A stretch of 64,000 bases of DNA from Paenibacillus tundrae (GTDB lineage Bacteria; Bacillota; Bacilli; Paenibacillales; Paenibacillaceae). The notes below the pieces were generated by a model. It saw only the letters and a list, made by a program, of their open reading frames with translations. It ran no database searches and had not been told where the DNA came from. Within the stretch, counting starts at the first letter, position 1. Every line of letters starts with the position of its first letter. The DNA lies in NCBI RefSeq assembly GCF_030812775.1, contig NZ_JAUSTI010000002.1, positions 124,001 through 188,000 on the forward strand. Direction: 5' to 3'. Of the stretch, positions 18,734 to 27,545 are shown piece after piece. The position numbers and the translations under genes were made by a program.

Positions 18734-20356
18734 TTACAAGGATTCCTGCTGTAGATCTCGATATTCTTCAGGGGTATGTCCGACAGATCTTTTGAAAATT
18801 TTACTGAAATATGTGTAGTTATGGTAACCGACCTTTTCTGCGATTTCGTACACCCTTAGCTCTTTGCTCAAAAGGTAATTCTTCGCATGTTCCATACGAA
18901 CTCGCGTTAAATATGTGATAAAGTTCTCCCCCTTTTCCTGCTTGAACAATCGGCTTAGATACGATGGATTAACATTAATCTGATTTGCTACGCCTTGGAG
19001 AGAAATATCCTCAGCGTAATACTTGTTGATCATCTCGATTGCAACGTCTGCATGGGTATGCTCCTGCATGTCCTGGGAATTGGCCTTAAAATAATAAGCG
19101 ATATAGTCCAACATATCTTGGTGAATATCCTCCCAACTCTCTCCCTTGAGCACAATTTCATAAGGGGATTTCTCTGTAGAATTACGCTTGCCTCGTTCTG
19201 TCCCACGAGACAGATGCGATTGTATCGTTTCCATCAGCAAAATATATTGCTTCCGAACACTGCTCTCATTCGCTCGCTGTGCTTCCAGATCAGATCGAAT
19301 GGTTTGAAGAAAATCCTTTGCACTGTTGTAGTCTTTACTGACCCACAATTTAAGAAAATTCCGTTCCTGCTCTGGGTTTAGCATTTCGTGCACCTCTTGC
19401 CTAGGTGGAGCTTGAAGGACATCATTGTAGTGCAGCACCTGATTGCTGCCCGTAAAGAAACCGTGATGTAGAGCGAATTCTGCTTGTTCACATGCCTTTC
19501 TAATGTAACGAAAGTCAGATACGATTGTACTTACAGCTGCTGTGAGTGAGAGATTCATAAAATCCTTTATGGAGGATAAAAGCTTAGTACATAACTTATT
19601 CAGATCATCGTGTATCGAGCTCGTCTCAGGAAGCACATTGACAACAACCCAATATTCAGAAGAGCTTTCCACAAATATCTCTTTTTCCCACTTGGATGGG
19701 ATAATCTCTTCCATAATATTCAGGAGCGAAAATCGAAGCAGCTTCTCCCCCTTCTCGATATATTTCTTCTTCGCTTTCTCGTAATAGTTAACGAAGAACT
19801 TGATTATCACCAATTGGTCTGATCTGATGCGAAACTGCAGTTCCTCCGCTCTGACCATGATTTCTTTCTCATTTATGAATCCGCTTACAATATCTTGAAA
19901 GAAACTATCTTTCAAGTGCCTCAAGCTCTTGGAATAATCAATTGTAACAGAAGGTACGTTAGCCGGACTGATCTGTTCACTTTGGAGTTTCAGCGTAACG
20001 GTGGTCAGAAGCTCGGACAGCGATGATTCTGTAATCTCGCTTTTGATTAGATAATCTGCTGCGCCAAGCTTCAGGGCTTCCTTCACATAATGAAATTCAT
20101 CAAAGTTGCTAAGGATGACATACTTACATGTTTTGAGCACACAGGATGCCTCTTGGATTAGCTTCAGCCCATCCATAACAGGCATTTTAATGTCCGTAAT
20201 AATTAGATCAGGCGAAACTTCCAAGGCAAGCTCTAGCGCTTCTTTTCCATTCCCTGCCTCACCAACCACATGAAAACCAAACTCCTCCCAGTTAAGCATC
20301 GAGCGGATTCCAACGCGCATAAGTAACTCGTCATCTACGATCATCAATTTATACAT
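18734..20356 (-). CDS. Response regulator with AraC output domain, YesN type
   Basis: A 540-residue protein with an N-terminal receiver domain (phospho-acceptor Asp near residue 55 in LIITDIKMP), a long helical middle region and a C-terminal AraC domain with two HTH units (ISLQGVANQINVNPSYLSRL and LRVYEIAEKVGYHNYTYFSK). It is the partner of the downstream kinase and the likely activator of the convergent sugar importer operon. The internal ATG is chosen because GGAGG lies six bases upstream; the longer frame to 20392 has no such support. Confidence 0.93.
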   Translation of the reverse strand: MYKLMIVDDELLMRVGIRSMLNWEEFGFHVVGEAGNGKEALELALEVSPDLIITDIKMPVMDGLKLIQEASCVLKTCKYVILSNFDEFHYVKEALKLGAADYLIKSEITESSLSELLTTVTLKLQSEQISPANVPSVTIDYSKSLRHLKDSFFQDIVSGFINEKEIMVRAEELQFRIRSDQLVIIKFFVNYYEKAKKKYIEKGEKLLRFSLLNIMEEIIPSKWEKEIFVESSSEYWVVVNVLPETSSIHDDLNKLCTKLLSSIKDFMNLSLTAAVSTIVSDFRYIRKACEQAEFALHHGFFTGSNQVLHYNDVLQAPPRQEVHEMLNPEQERNFLKLWVSKDYNSAKDFLQTIRSDLEAQRANESSVRKQYILLMETIQSHLSRGTERGKRNSTEKSPYEIVLKGESWEDIHQDMLDYIAYYFKANSQDMQEHTHADVAIEMINKYYAEDISLQGVANQINVNPSYLSRLFKQEKGENFITYLTRVRMEHAKNYLLSKELRVYEIAEKVGYHNYTYFSKIFKRSVGHTPEEYRDLQQESL

Positions 20357-20481
20357 GAGAATCCTCCAATCAGAATGTTTCAATGAATACACCGTACTAC
20401 TCTGGTAACAAGTGAAAGATGGGTGCCAATCTGTAGCTATTCTAACATTGCTGAGACAACGAGCCTACCTGCTCTGGAACT

Positions 20482-20512
20482 AAAAAAACCTTGGCTTGAT
20501 ACAACCAAGGTT
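20482..20512 (-). terminator. Intrinsic terminator after HxlR gene
   Basis: Hairpin AACCTTGG/CCAAGGTT (20487-20512) with T7 on the minus strand insulates the response regulator gene from the HxlR gene upstream. Confidence 0.85.
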
Positions 20513-20598
20513 AACAAACTTTTATATTTGCTCATAGAGTTGATTAAGAATAGGTTAATGGGTCTCTTAAGTGGTCAAAAGAAATTTCATCCTTAGGA

Positions 20599-20973
20599 TT
20601 AAAGTTGCTTGTCCTCCTCATGTTGCTCAAATCGCTTACCCCATTCAGCAATACTGTTTAAAATCGGCATAAAACTATCTCCTAACGCTGTTAACGAATA
20701 TTCAACCTTAGGAGGCACTTCTTTATATACCTCTCGATGAATAAGTCCATCTGTTTCAAGCTCTCTTAGCTGCCGCGTAAGAATCCCTTTGGATATGCCG
20801 GGTAGTAAGCGTTGAAGCTCATTGAAACGTCTGGTCTGCATGCTTATTAGCCATAGAATAGTTAACTTCCACTTTCCAGCTATCATATTTTGCGGCTTAG
20901 CGATAGCACATCTTTTTACGTTTTCAGAAGAATCTATGTCATCAGTCATTGAATTGTACTCCATTTTAGCCAT
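20599..20973 (-). CDS. HxlR family transcriptional regulator
   Basis: A 124-residue winged-helix protein with the HxlR core: AIAKPQNMIAGKWKLTILW, RFNELQRLLPGISKGILTRQ, and a wing ending in YSLTALGDS. A Cys near residue 22 (RCAIA) sits where redox- or electrophile-sensing HxlR proteins often carry one. It is divergent from a nitroreductase gene, a common pairing for sensing reactive electrophiles such as aldehydes or quinones. The shared 170-base gap holds a perfect inverted repeat at 21017-21032. Confidence 0.9.
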   Translation of the reverse strand: MAKMEYNSMTDDIDSSENVKRCAIAKPQNMIAGKWKLTILWLISMQTRRFNELQRLLPGISKGILTRQLRELETDGLIHREVYKEVPPKVEYSLTALGDSFMPILNSIAEWGKRFEQHEEDKQL

Positions 20974-21016
20974 TAAACATCACCAATCTTCCCAAAGGTT
21001 CTTTTTTTGTGACTAT

Positions 21017-21032
21017 GTTATAAAAATATAAC
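21017..21032. promoter_or_regulatory. Inverted repeat between HxlR and nitroreductase genes
   Basis: GTTATA-AAAA-TATAAC is a perfect 6-bp inverted repeat in the divergent intergenic region and a candidate HxlR operator. It also contains TATAA-like -10 sequence on both strands, so binding could block both promoters. Confidence 0.45.
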
Positions 21033-21143
21033 TACTTACATTAATAGACACTATGCATTAAGATAAGTCCGTAGTCAAGCCGTCCATGATGATGACGCGA
21101 CTTAAATAAGATAAGTGATTGATTTTAAGGAGGATTATGGTTT

Positions 21144-21782
21144 ATGGGAAAATATCAAAAAACGAACGATTTTAACGAAATCGTATTTGGTCGTCGTACT
21201 GTTAAAGTTTATGACCCTGAGGTTAAAATAAGCCACGAGGAAATGACTGAAATTTTGCAAGAAGCGACGCGTGCGCCTTCATCTATCAACTTACAGCCTT
21301 GGCGCTTTCTGATTATTGAGAGTGATGAAGGTAAAGAAAAACTTTCTCCCCTTGTTACGTATAACCAAAAGCAAATTAAAACTGCAGCAGCTGTCATTGC
21401 CGTGTTCATGGATATGAAGCACATTGAAAACATGGAGCGCATTTTGAACAAGGAAGTTGAGCTTGGATACAAACCTGCAGACATCAGAGACTTACAGTTA
21501 AACACAGTCAAACCTGGGTATACGAGCATGTCTGAATCTGAATTACGCCAATTTAACACATTAGACACCGGACTCGTATCTATGCAGCTTATGTTGGTTG
21601 CACGGGCACACGGATACGATACCAACGCTATTGGCGGTTATGATCGTTCGAGAATCAATGACGTATTTGGCTTAGATAAGGAACGTTACCCTACGGTTAT
21701 GTTAATTACGATCGGTAAAGGAGCTAGAGAAGGGCATCAATCTTATCGTCTCCCGGTAGATGAAGTTGCTACTTGGGTATAA
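21144..21782 (+). CDS. Nitroreductase family protein
   Basis: A 212-residue FMN-dependent oxidoreductase. The N-terminal GRRTVKVYDPEVKISHEEM, the FMN-contact motif APSSINLQPWRF and a C-terminal VMLITIGKG followed by a short tail fit the nitroreductase fold. Members reduce nitro groups, quinones or flavins with NAD(P)H. AAGGAGG lies about ten bases upstream of the ATG. It probably responds to the divergent HxlR regulator. Confidence 0.92.
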   Translation: MGKYQKTNDFNEIVFGRRTVKVYDPEVKISHEEMTEILQEATRAPSSINLQPWRFLIIESDEGKEKLSPLVTYNQKQIKTAAAVIAVFMDMKHIENMERILNKEVELGYKPADIRDLQLNTVKPGYTSMSESELRQFNTLDTGLVSMQLMLVARAHGYDTNAIGGYDRSRINDVFGLDKERYPTVMLITIGKGAREGHQSYRLPVDEVATWV

Positions 21783-21799
21783 ATAGCATATAACAGGAA

Positions 21800-21841
21800 G
21801 GAACCAAGGGATTGTCTTCAGACAGACAAGCCCTTGGCTCC
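21800..21841. terminator. Long hairpin between convergent genes
   Basis: Two 18-bp arms (21800-21817 and 21824-21841), nearly fully complementary with a 6-base loop, lie between the convergent nitroreductase and LLM genes. No T-run follows on either strand, so termination is probable but not proven. Confidence 0.5.
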
Positions 21842-21854
21842 ATAACTACAGCAG

Positions 21855-22922
21855 TTACTTGTTACTTGATGACTGTATTCGCGCAAGCTCCTTTTTGACA
21901 ATGGGTACAACTCTCGTTCCGAACAATTCAATCGTTTCTAAAAGCTCACGATGAGCTAACATACTATTATCTACATGCAGCAAAAATCGTGTCAGTCCCA
22001 AGTTTTTTCTCAACAATATGATTTTCTCGGCTACATACTCAGGGTCACCTGTATATAACGCCCCATTTAAGCTTCGAGCTTGATCAAAGGACCTACGTGT
22101 GTACTCTGAGAAACCACGTTCGCGGCCAATTTTATTGATTTGATCAACTACTGCAGGAAATTGCATATTGGCAGCTTGCTCGCCATCTTCTTTAATAAGA
22201 CCGTGTGAATGAACAGCAATCTGTAATTGGTTTAGATCATGTCCTGCTTGAAGCGCAGCTTCTTTGTACACCTGAACCAATGGAGCGAATTGCGCTGGTG
22301 AACCGCCAATGATCGCAAAACAAATAGGTAGTCCCAAAACTCCTGCTCGAATCGCTGAATTCACGTTTCCTCCCGTCCCAATCCATACAGGTAATGGCTC
22401 CTGTACTGCTCGTGGATATACCCCTAAATCATGAATCGCAGGACGGTGTTTACCTCTCCAAGTAACCTTCTCTGAAGCGGAGACCTGCAGTAACAAGTCC
22501 AGTTTTTCATCAAATAACTCATTGTAATCCTCTAAGTCATATCCGAACAAAGGAAAGGATTCTATAAATGATCCCCGGCCAGCCATAATCTCTGCACGTC
22601 CGCTAGAGAGAGCATCTAATGTTGCAAAATTCTGATATAATCGAACAGGATCGTCAGATGATAAAACAGATACTGCACTGGATAGACGTATTTTATTGGT
22701 TTTAGATGCAATAGCAGCTAATATGGTTGCGGGTGCCGAGCTTGCATAATCCTCACGATGATGCTCTCCAATAGCATACACGTCTAATCCAACCTGTTCA
22801 GCTAATTCAGCTTCCTCAACAGCCTGTCGAATTCTCTCTGCATGAGATACGCCATTCGCTGTTGGTTTAGATTCTAAGAAAGTACTTAGTCCAAATTCCA
22901 TAGATTCTGATGATTGATTCAT
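21855..22922 (-). CDS. LLM class flavin-dependent oxidoreductase (luciferase-like)
   Basis: A 355-residue luciferase-like monooxygenase with a TIM-barrel pattern: MEFGLSTFLESK at the first strand, DVYAIGEHH, a PATILAAIASKTNKIRLSSA block, and VWIGTGGNVNSA near the middle. These enzymes use reduced flavin from a separate reductase to oxidise small molecules; the nearby nitroreductase-type flavoenzyme could supply it, although that is only suggestive. It follows a MarR gene by 44 bases on the same strand and shares its promoter. GGAG lies six bases upstream of the ATG. Confidence 0.92.
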   Translation of the reverse strand: MNQSSESMEFGLSTFLESKPTANGVSHAERIRQAVEEAELAEQVGLDVYAIGEHHREDYASSAPATILAAIASKTNKIRLSSAVSVLSSDDPVRLYQNFATLDALSSGRAEIMAGRGSFIESFPLFGYDLEDYNELFDEKLDLLLQVSASEKVTWRGKHRPAIHDLGVYPRAVQEPLPVWIGTGGNVNSAIRAGVLGLPICFAIIGGSPAQFAPLVQVYKEAALQAGHDLNQLQIAVHSHGLIKEDGEQAANMQFPAVVDQINKIGRERGFSEYTRRSFDQARSLNGALYTGDPEYVAEKIILLRKNLGLTRFLLHVDNSMLAHRELLETIELFGTRVVPIVKKELARIQSSSNK

Positions 22923-22966
22923 TCAATCTCCTTCTTTCTATTTTTATTTAAATGTTAGTCGGAAAA

Positions 22967-23413
22967 TCATTCTTCACTCATATTTTGAATGCCATATCCA
23001 ATCTTTTTGAGAAGATTAATGAGTTGTTCCTTTTCATCCGTTGTAACAAAAGACAAGCTTCGAGAGATCAAATCCACATGTTTAGGAAAAATTTCATCAA
23101 ACAGAGTTCTTCCTTGATCGGTTAAAGCGATAAGATACGCCCTTTTATCTTCCGAATGTTGTTTCCTTTCGACTAACTCCTTCTTTTCTAGCTTATTAAT
23201 TACATAAGTAATACTTCCGCTCGGTATAGAAAGCAATTCACTGATTCTCTGAACAGTTTGCGGTCCCTTGCTATAGAGCAATTCAAGTGTTATAAAATTC
23301 TCCATGCTGATATTGTAACTTTGAATATCTCTCTGAATTGTTTCTGTCGCTGCTTTTGTCGCCTTCATCCACACACGAAATAATCGTAAATCAAGCTCAC
23401 TCTGCTCGTTCAT
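22967..23413 (-). CDS. MarR family transcriptional regulator
   Basis: A 148-residue winged-helix protein with the MarR core (VQRISELLSIPSGSITYVI and a wing in HSEDKRAYLIALTDQGR). It lies first in a two-gene unit with the LLM oxidoreductase. Upstream are two copies of a palindrome that overlap the -10 region, which indicates autorepression. MarR proteins of this type release DNA on binding phenolic or oxidising ligands; the ligand is unknown here. Confidence 0.93.
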   Translation of the reverse strand: MNEQSELDLRLFRVWMKATKAATETIQRDIQSYNISMENFITLELLYSKGPQTVQRISELLSIPSGSITYVINKLEKKELVERKQHSEDKRAYLIALTDQGRTLFDEIFPKHVDLISRSLSFVTTDEKEQLINLLKKIGYGIQNMSEE

Positions 23414-23488
23414 CTATCAAACCATCCTCTTCCATAGCATTTTGAAACTTAAGAACAATTGAAAGTGAAAGTAAAACGTATCAATTAT

Positions 23489-23541
23489 TTATCCTAATGT
23501 TAGAATGTATTTATCCTAACGTTAGGATAAATAATTGTCAA
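23489..23541 (-). promoter_or_regulatory. MarR promoter with two palindromic operators
   Basis: TTGACA (23536-23541) and TAGGAT (23513-23518) are 17 bases apart on the minus strand. A perfect 26-bp palindrome spans 23508-23533, covering the -10 and most of the spacer. A second, imperfect copy of the core TTATCCTAAC/GTTAGGATAA lies at 23489-23508. The two centres are 22 bp apart, two helical turns, on one face of the DNA. Confidence 0.8.
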
Positions 23542-23737
23542 CAGTTTTTCTGTCCTATCATTTATCATACTTACAGCCCAGCGTTATAGGTTACACTCTT
23601 AGCATGATTGTCGTTCATAAGTTGTGCAACCCATAAACGCCATGTTATGAAGTCACGCGTTTATTATAACCACATTTTTCAAAAATTCCTCTGGAATCTC
23701 CTCTGAACTCACGCATAGCGTATGGTTTTCTTTGGAT

Positions 23738-23768
23738 AAAAAAGCCTTGGTTGGGAATAACCAAGGCT
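23738..23768 (-). terminator. Intrinsic terminator of helD
   Basis: A GCCTTGGTT/AACCAAGGC hairpin (23744-23768) with T6 on the minus strand (23738-23743) lies just past the HelD stop codon. Confidence 0.9.
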
Positions 23769-23802
23769 GACAATGCTTTCTATTATATGGCCACTGAGCT
23801 GT

Positions 23803-26220
23803 CTAAGATGATATCTCATACAAATCCGCAGGTAGCGCCTGTATAAATGGTGACCAATCTTCAATCGTATACAGATAAAGTTCGTGCATTGCCCGTGTAC
23901 AAGCGGTATAAAGTAACTTACGTTCATTTTCCTCGCCATACGTTTTCGATGAAGCATTATAGATTAGGACTGCGTCGAATTCGACTCCTTTGGCTAGATA
24001 AACGGGAATCACCATCAATCCTTTTTCAAAGTGTATAGTCTCTTTTGTAATAAGCTGTAAGGTTTCGTTTCCCGGAGCTTGTAACATCGCATACGCCTCA
24101 CGGCTCTCGGCTGCCGTTTTCGTAATAATTGCGATCGACTTAAATCCCTTATCCCGAAGTGTTGCGATGTCTGCCAGTACCTGTTCATCACGTTTTTCCC
24201 TACTCAATAACTTGGTCAGAAGAGGTTTCGGTCCTTTGCGGTCAAATGGTATGATCTCCTCACCCCCAGGCAACATTGCTCTTGTGAATTCAACAATTTC
24301 TTTAGTTGAGCGATAGCTGCGCAATAGGGAAAATAGACTTGTGTCAGCTTCACCAAAAAGGCGAACCAGTGGAGATTGATCTCCAACTAAACTTGTAGAT
24401 TGCATGAAGATGGCTTGACCAAAATCACCAAGCACGGTCATCCGGGCACGAGGAAACAGTTTTTTCAAATATTCATATTGAAAGGACGAATAATCTTGAC
24501 CCTCATCTACGAATACATATCGAATTTCCGTGTTTGTCCGAACACCCTCAATTAACTCTTTTACATATAAATACGGTGTTGCATCCTCATGAAACAACTT
24601 ATTTTGATCCAGCATTTCCTTGGTTCTCATGCAGATTTCTGCCCATAAAGCAGGAAACGCAGCTCCATTCGTTTTTTCTTTATACGTTTCTTCATCAACA
24701 AACAGTTGAGCGTAAATGGCCTTAAGATTGACAAAAGAGAAATTTCTCACACTTTTCTTTAGCGGCTTAAAGTATGCTCTGACAATTTTTTGACGGAGCA
24801 GTTGTTCCTCTCGTTGCGTGAAATCAAAGTCACCTTCATCCCCTCGTTGTTTTTGCTTGCTATCTCTAAGAATGGCAGCATAACGCTCTGCAACATCGAA
24901 AACCTCTTTTTCCTTATGCAACATTCCGAATGCTTCAACGTACTGCTCGGTATCCAGATAATTCAACTCTTCCTGCACCCAAGAGGATTCACGTTCCGCC
25001 CGTTCCAGCGAAGCCAGTTCATTCAGGAGCCACTCCTGCAAGAGAGCAACCCGATTGATTAGAGGTAAGGTATGATCATACCCGTAAAATTTCTCCTTCA
25101 TCTGCTCTGCCGTAATCAGATCCCGTTTCTGTAACCGAATCCCGCTGAACTGCATGCCTTCACGTCCCAGCCATAAGCCATAGTTCTGTAGAGCTTGCAG
25201 GAAAGCTTCGGATGTCTTATACTCCATCCCCTGAAGACGAGCCTCGTAGCCTGGCATACTATGTTTAGTCAGTACATATTCAATTTGATCAAAGACATCC
25301 TCCGATCGTAATGTCGAATCTAACCAATAGTCGAGGTATTCTTGGAACGTTGTCTGCTGCATATTCTCTTCACCAAGCTCTGGAAGAACGGTAGAGATAT
25401 AGCTGGCAAACATCGGATTAGGCGAAAAAAGTACGATCTGATCGGCCTTGATTGTCTGGCGGTGCTTATAGAGTAAGTACGCTACTCGCTGCAAAGCTGC
25501 TGAAGTTTTACCACTGCCGGCAGCTCCCTGCACAATTAACATTCGACTCGTATCATTACGAATAATCGCGTTTTGTTCTTTCTGAATCGTTGCTACAATG
25601 CTCTTCATTTGCGAATCTGCTCCAGAGCCAAGCACATGCTGAAGCAAGTCATCCCCGATCGTTTCATTTGCATCAAACATATTGTTAATTTTCCCGTTTT
25701 GGATCTGAAACTGCCGTTTAAGCTCCATCGTGCCTTCGATGGTTCCAGAAGGGGTAACGTATGAGGCAACCCCGGGGGAAGCGTCATAATACATGCTAGC
25801 TATGGGCGTACGCCAGTCATAGATCAGAAAGCTCAAGCCGTCTTGATCAACAAATGAAGACACGCCAATATAAATTTCCTCACTGAAGCTCAGTCCCTTC
25901 TCCCGAAAGTCAATTCGCCCAAAATACGGTGATGGAAGCAGACGCTTTAAGTTTTTCCACTGCTGCATCAATCTCTGATGACCACGCTCTCGTTCGGCTA
26001 ATACTGCGGACTGTTGGTTAATGGTGAAGAAAGACTCCTCGAAGTCTTCATTAGTACCTGTGTTCATCGTAACTTCTTCCCAGAATCGCTTGCGAATGTC
26101 CGATGCCTGATCATGTAATCCGGCTACTTCCGGCTCCAGTTCAGAGATCCTTACCTGCAGTTTGTTTCTAACTAACTCCAGCCGTTCCTGTTCTTGATGC
26201 CAATTGTTCTTTTCGATCAT
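23803..26220 (-). CDS. helD: RNA polymerase recycling motor HelD
   Basis: An 805-residue superfamily-1 helicase-like ATPase. It has an N-terminal coiled-coil arm (residues 1-60, Glu/Leu/Gln rich), a Walker A motif GAAGSGKTSAALQRVAYLLY near residue 235, Walker B YVFVDEGQDYS, a LRSYRST motif and C-terminal KGVEFDAVLIYN with LLYTACTRAM. HelD in Firmicutes binds RNA polymerase, removes it from DNA or RNA, and promotes recycling; some homologues give rifamycin tolerance. No rifamycin-associated element was seen upstream. It is transcribed alone from a good promoter at 26350-26378 and closed by its own terminator. Confidence 0.93.
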   Translation of the reverse strand: MIEKNNWHQEQERLELVRNKLQVRISELEPEVAGLHDQASDIRKRFWEEVTMNTGTNEDFEESFFTINQQSAVLAERERGHQRLMQQWKNLKRLLPSPYFGRIDFREKGLSFSEEIYIGVSSFVDQDGLSFLIYDWRTPIASMYYDASPGVASYVTPSGTIEGTMELKRQFQIQNGKINNMFDANETIGDDLLQHVLGSGADSQMKSIVATIQKEQNAIIRNDTSRMLIVQGAAGSGKTSAALQRVAYLLYKHRQTIKADQIVLFSPNPMFASYISTVLPELGEENMQQTTFQEYLDYWLDSTLRSEDVFDQIEYVLTKHSMPGYEARLQGMEYKTSEAFLQALQNYGLWLGREGMQFSGIRLQKRDLITAEQMKEKFYGYDHTLPLINRVALLQEWLLNELASLERAERESSWVQEELNYLDTEQYVEAFGMLHKEKEVFDVAERYAAILRDSKQKQRGDEGDFDFTQREEQLLRQKIVRAYFKPLKKSVRNFSFVNLKAIYAQLFVDEETYKEKTNGAAFPALWAEICMRTKEMLDQNKLFHEDATPYLYVKELIEGVRTNTEIRYVFVDEGQDYSSFQYEYLKKLFPRARMTVLGDFGQAIFMQSTSLVGDQSPLVRLFGEADTSLFSLLRSYRSTKEIVEFTRAMLPGGEEIIPFDRKGPKPLLTKLLSREKRDEQVLADIATLRDKGFKSIAIITKTAAESREAYAMLQAPGNETLQLITKETIHFEKGLMVIPVYLAKGVEFDAVLIYNASSKTYGEENERKLLYTACTRAMHELYLYTIEDWSPFIQALPADLYEISS

Positions 26221-26263
26221 CTCTGAACCACCCTTTTCCCATTTTTTAGGCCAAAAAAGAGCA

Positions 26264-26292
26264 TTGACAAATCCAAATCCCAGAGGTATACT
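26264..26292 (+). promoter_or_regulatory. Rightward sigma-A promoter facing helD promoter
   Basis: TTGACA (26264-26269) and TATACT (26287-26292) are separated by 17 bases on the plus strand. No gene lies downstream on that strand. About 55 bases after the expected start, a hairpin (CGCT-AC-TGAT/ATCA-C-AGCG) followed by T6 could end a short RNA at about 26375. Confidence 0.55.
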
Positions 26293-26316
26293 ATATTTAA
26301 GGATAATAGAGTATAC
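26286..26316. repeat. Imperfect inverted repeat in helD leader
   Basis: Arms GTATACTATATT (26286-26297) and AATAGAGTATAC (26305-26316) match at 11 of 12 positions around a 7-base spacer. The repeat overlaps the -10 of the rightward promoter and lies in the untranslated leader of helD. It could be an operator or an RNA hairpin. Confidence 0.6.
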
Positions 26317-26349
26317 AACTATTGATTTAATTTTTTAATGCGCTACTGA

Positions 26350-26378
26350 TTATATCACAGCGTTTTTTCGCGTTCAAT
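26350..26378 (-). promoter_or_regulatory. Promoter of helD
   Basis: On the minus strand TTGAAC and TATAAT are separated by 17 bases, pointing at HelD about 130 bases downstream. The long leader contains the inverted repeat at 26286-26316. Confidence 0.72.
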
Positions 26379-26452
26379 TTATTTTTTTGTCCTTGGACAA
26401 TAAATTGTGCGATCCACTTTGACCATTCCTCATGAGATTACACTTATAAGAT

Positions 26453-26508
26453 AACATGACAAAGAAGAGGCACCTTGAATGATCAAAGTGCCTCTTCTTT
26501 GTCATGTT
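26453..26508. terminator. Perfect 21-bp hairpin after sensor kinase gene
   Basis: Arms 26453-26473 and 26488-26508 are exact inverted copies, with an additional TTGA/TCAA pairing in the 14-base loop. No poly-T follows, but the downstream arm on the minus strand is U-rich. It is probably the terminator of the two-component operon. Confidence 0.6.
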
Positions 26509-26528
26509 TAATACACACATAGAGCGCC

Positions 26529-27545
26529 TCATTGCTCAGCTCTACCAATAATTGCTTTTGTACCATAATCCTCATTAGATACGAAGTCTGCCTTCAGATT
26601 CATTTTGTTTAACATATAATTTACAGTCGACAAACCAATCCCTGCTCCACCCTCATAAGAAGAGTTATTCATACCCGGGCCTCTGTCTGCAACAATGATT
26701 TGTTCTTGATCTACATCAACTGCCATGTGAGCATATTTCCCCTCTGCTGCATGTCGAAGAATATTCTGAAACAAATTATCCAGAACCCGTGACATCCATT
26801 TTGGATCTGTTTCCCAATAAAAAGTCTGCTCGAATGGTAAATCGACTTCAAGCTGTATCTCTTTTTCTTCAAATACGGGATACCATGCAGCAACAGATGC
26901 TCTAACTAAACGTACAATATCTGTTAAAGCGGGCTCAAAAGGATATTTCTCTGATGTTAGCAACGTGTAGGAAAGCAAATCATCCATGAGTACACCAACT
27001 CTTGTGATCGTATGATTCATTTCTGTTAACGAATGTTGTCCTTCTAGACTTATGGTTTCTTTGTTTAATCTGGTGACATGTCCTCTCAGAATCGTCAGTG
27101 GCGTACGTAAATCGTGAGATAAATTGGCAATAAGTCGTTGGCGCAATAACTGCTCTTCATATTCTCGCTTACGACTTTCTTCAAGCTGCTCAATCATCCA
27201 ATTAAAAGAACTTCCTAACTGGTCTATTTCATCCATACGATCCACTTTAACAGATACTGGTGTAGGGAATGAATGATGATCTGCTGCAAATGACATGACT
27301 TCCTGTAAGCGTGTGAGACGATTACGAAGTCGGAAGAAGAATAGCCACGAAATGGCAACAAATGCGACAATAATAAAACCAAATATAAAGAGCATAATGA
27401 TCATTGGATTTAGAGTATTAGGCTCCTCACCATCGATAGAGAAATTAACGAACATAGAGAAGAATAACAGAAGCAAGGGAGGCAAAAAAATAAAGAGAAA
27501 ATGTCCTCTTAGGTAATGGCGAAATAATGATCTATTCTGTTTCAT
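26529..27545 (-). CDS. Sensor histidine kinase (two-component, HAMP type)
   Basis: A 338-residue membrane kinase: helices at about residues 14-33 and 47-70 with a very short extracytoplasmic loop, a HAMP segment, a HisKA domain (IANLSHDLRTPLTILRGH) and an ATPase domain with NLFQNILRHA, ADRGPGM and GIGLSTVNYML. The small loop suggests sensing within the membrane, as in intramembrane or envelope-stress kinases. Its ATG overlaps the stop of the response regulator gene (ATGA). The target genes are unknown; no transporter is adjacent. Confidence 0.92.
   Translation of the reverse strand: MKQNRSLFRHYLRGHFLFIFLPPLLLLFFSMFVNFSIDGEEPNTLNPMIIMLFIFGFIIVAFVAISWLFFFRLRNRLTRLQEVMSFAADHHSFPTPVSVKVDRMDEIDQLGSSFNWMIEQLEESRKREYEEQLLRQRLIANLSHDLRTPLTILRGHVTRLNKETISLEGQHSLTEMNHTITRVGVLMDDLLSYTLLTSEKYPFEPALTDIVRLVRASVAAWYPVFEEKEIQLEVDLPFEQTFYWETDPKWMSRVLDNLFQNILRHAAEGKYAHMAVDVDQEQIIVADRGPGMNNSSYEGGAGIGLSTVNYMLNKMNLKADFVSNEDYGTKAIIGRAEQ

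Noticed and set aside
26221..26528. Rifamycin-associated element upstream of helD
   Set aside because: The characteristic GC-rich inverted repeat of that element is not present; the inverted repeat found here is AT-rich and different.
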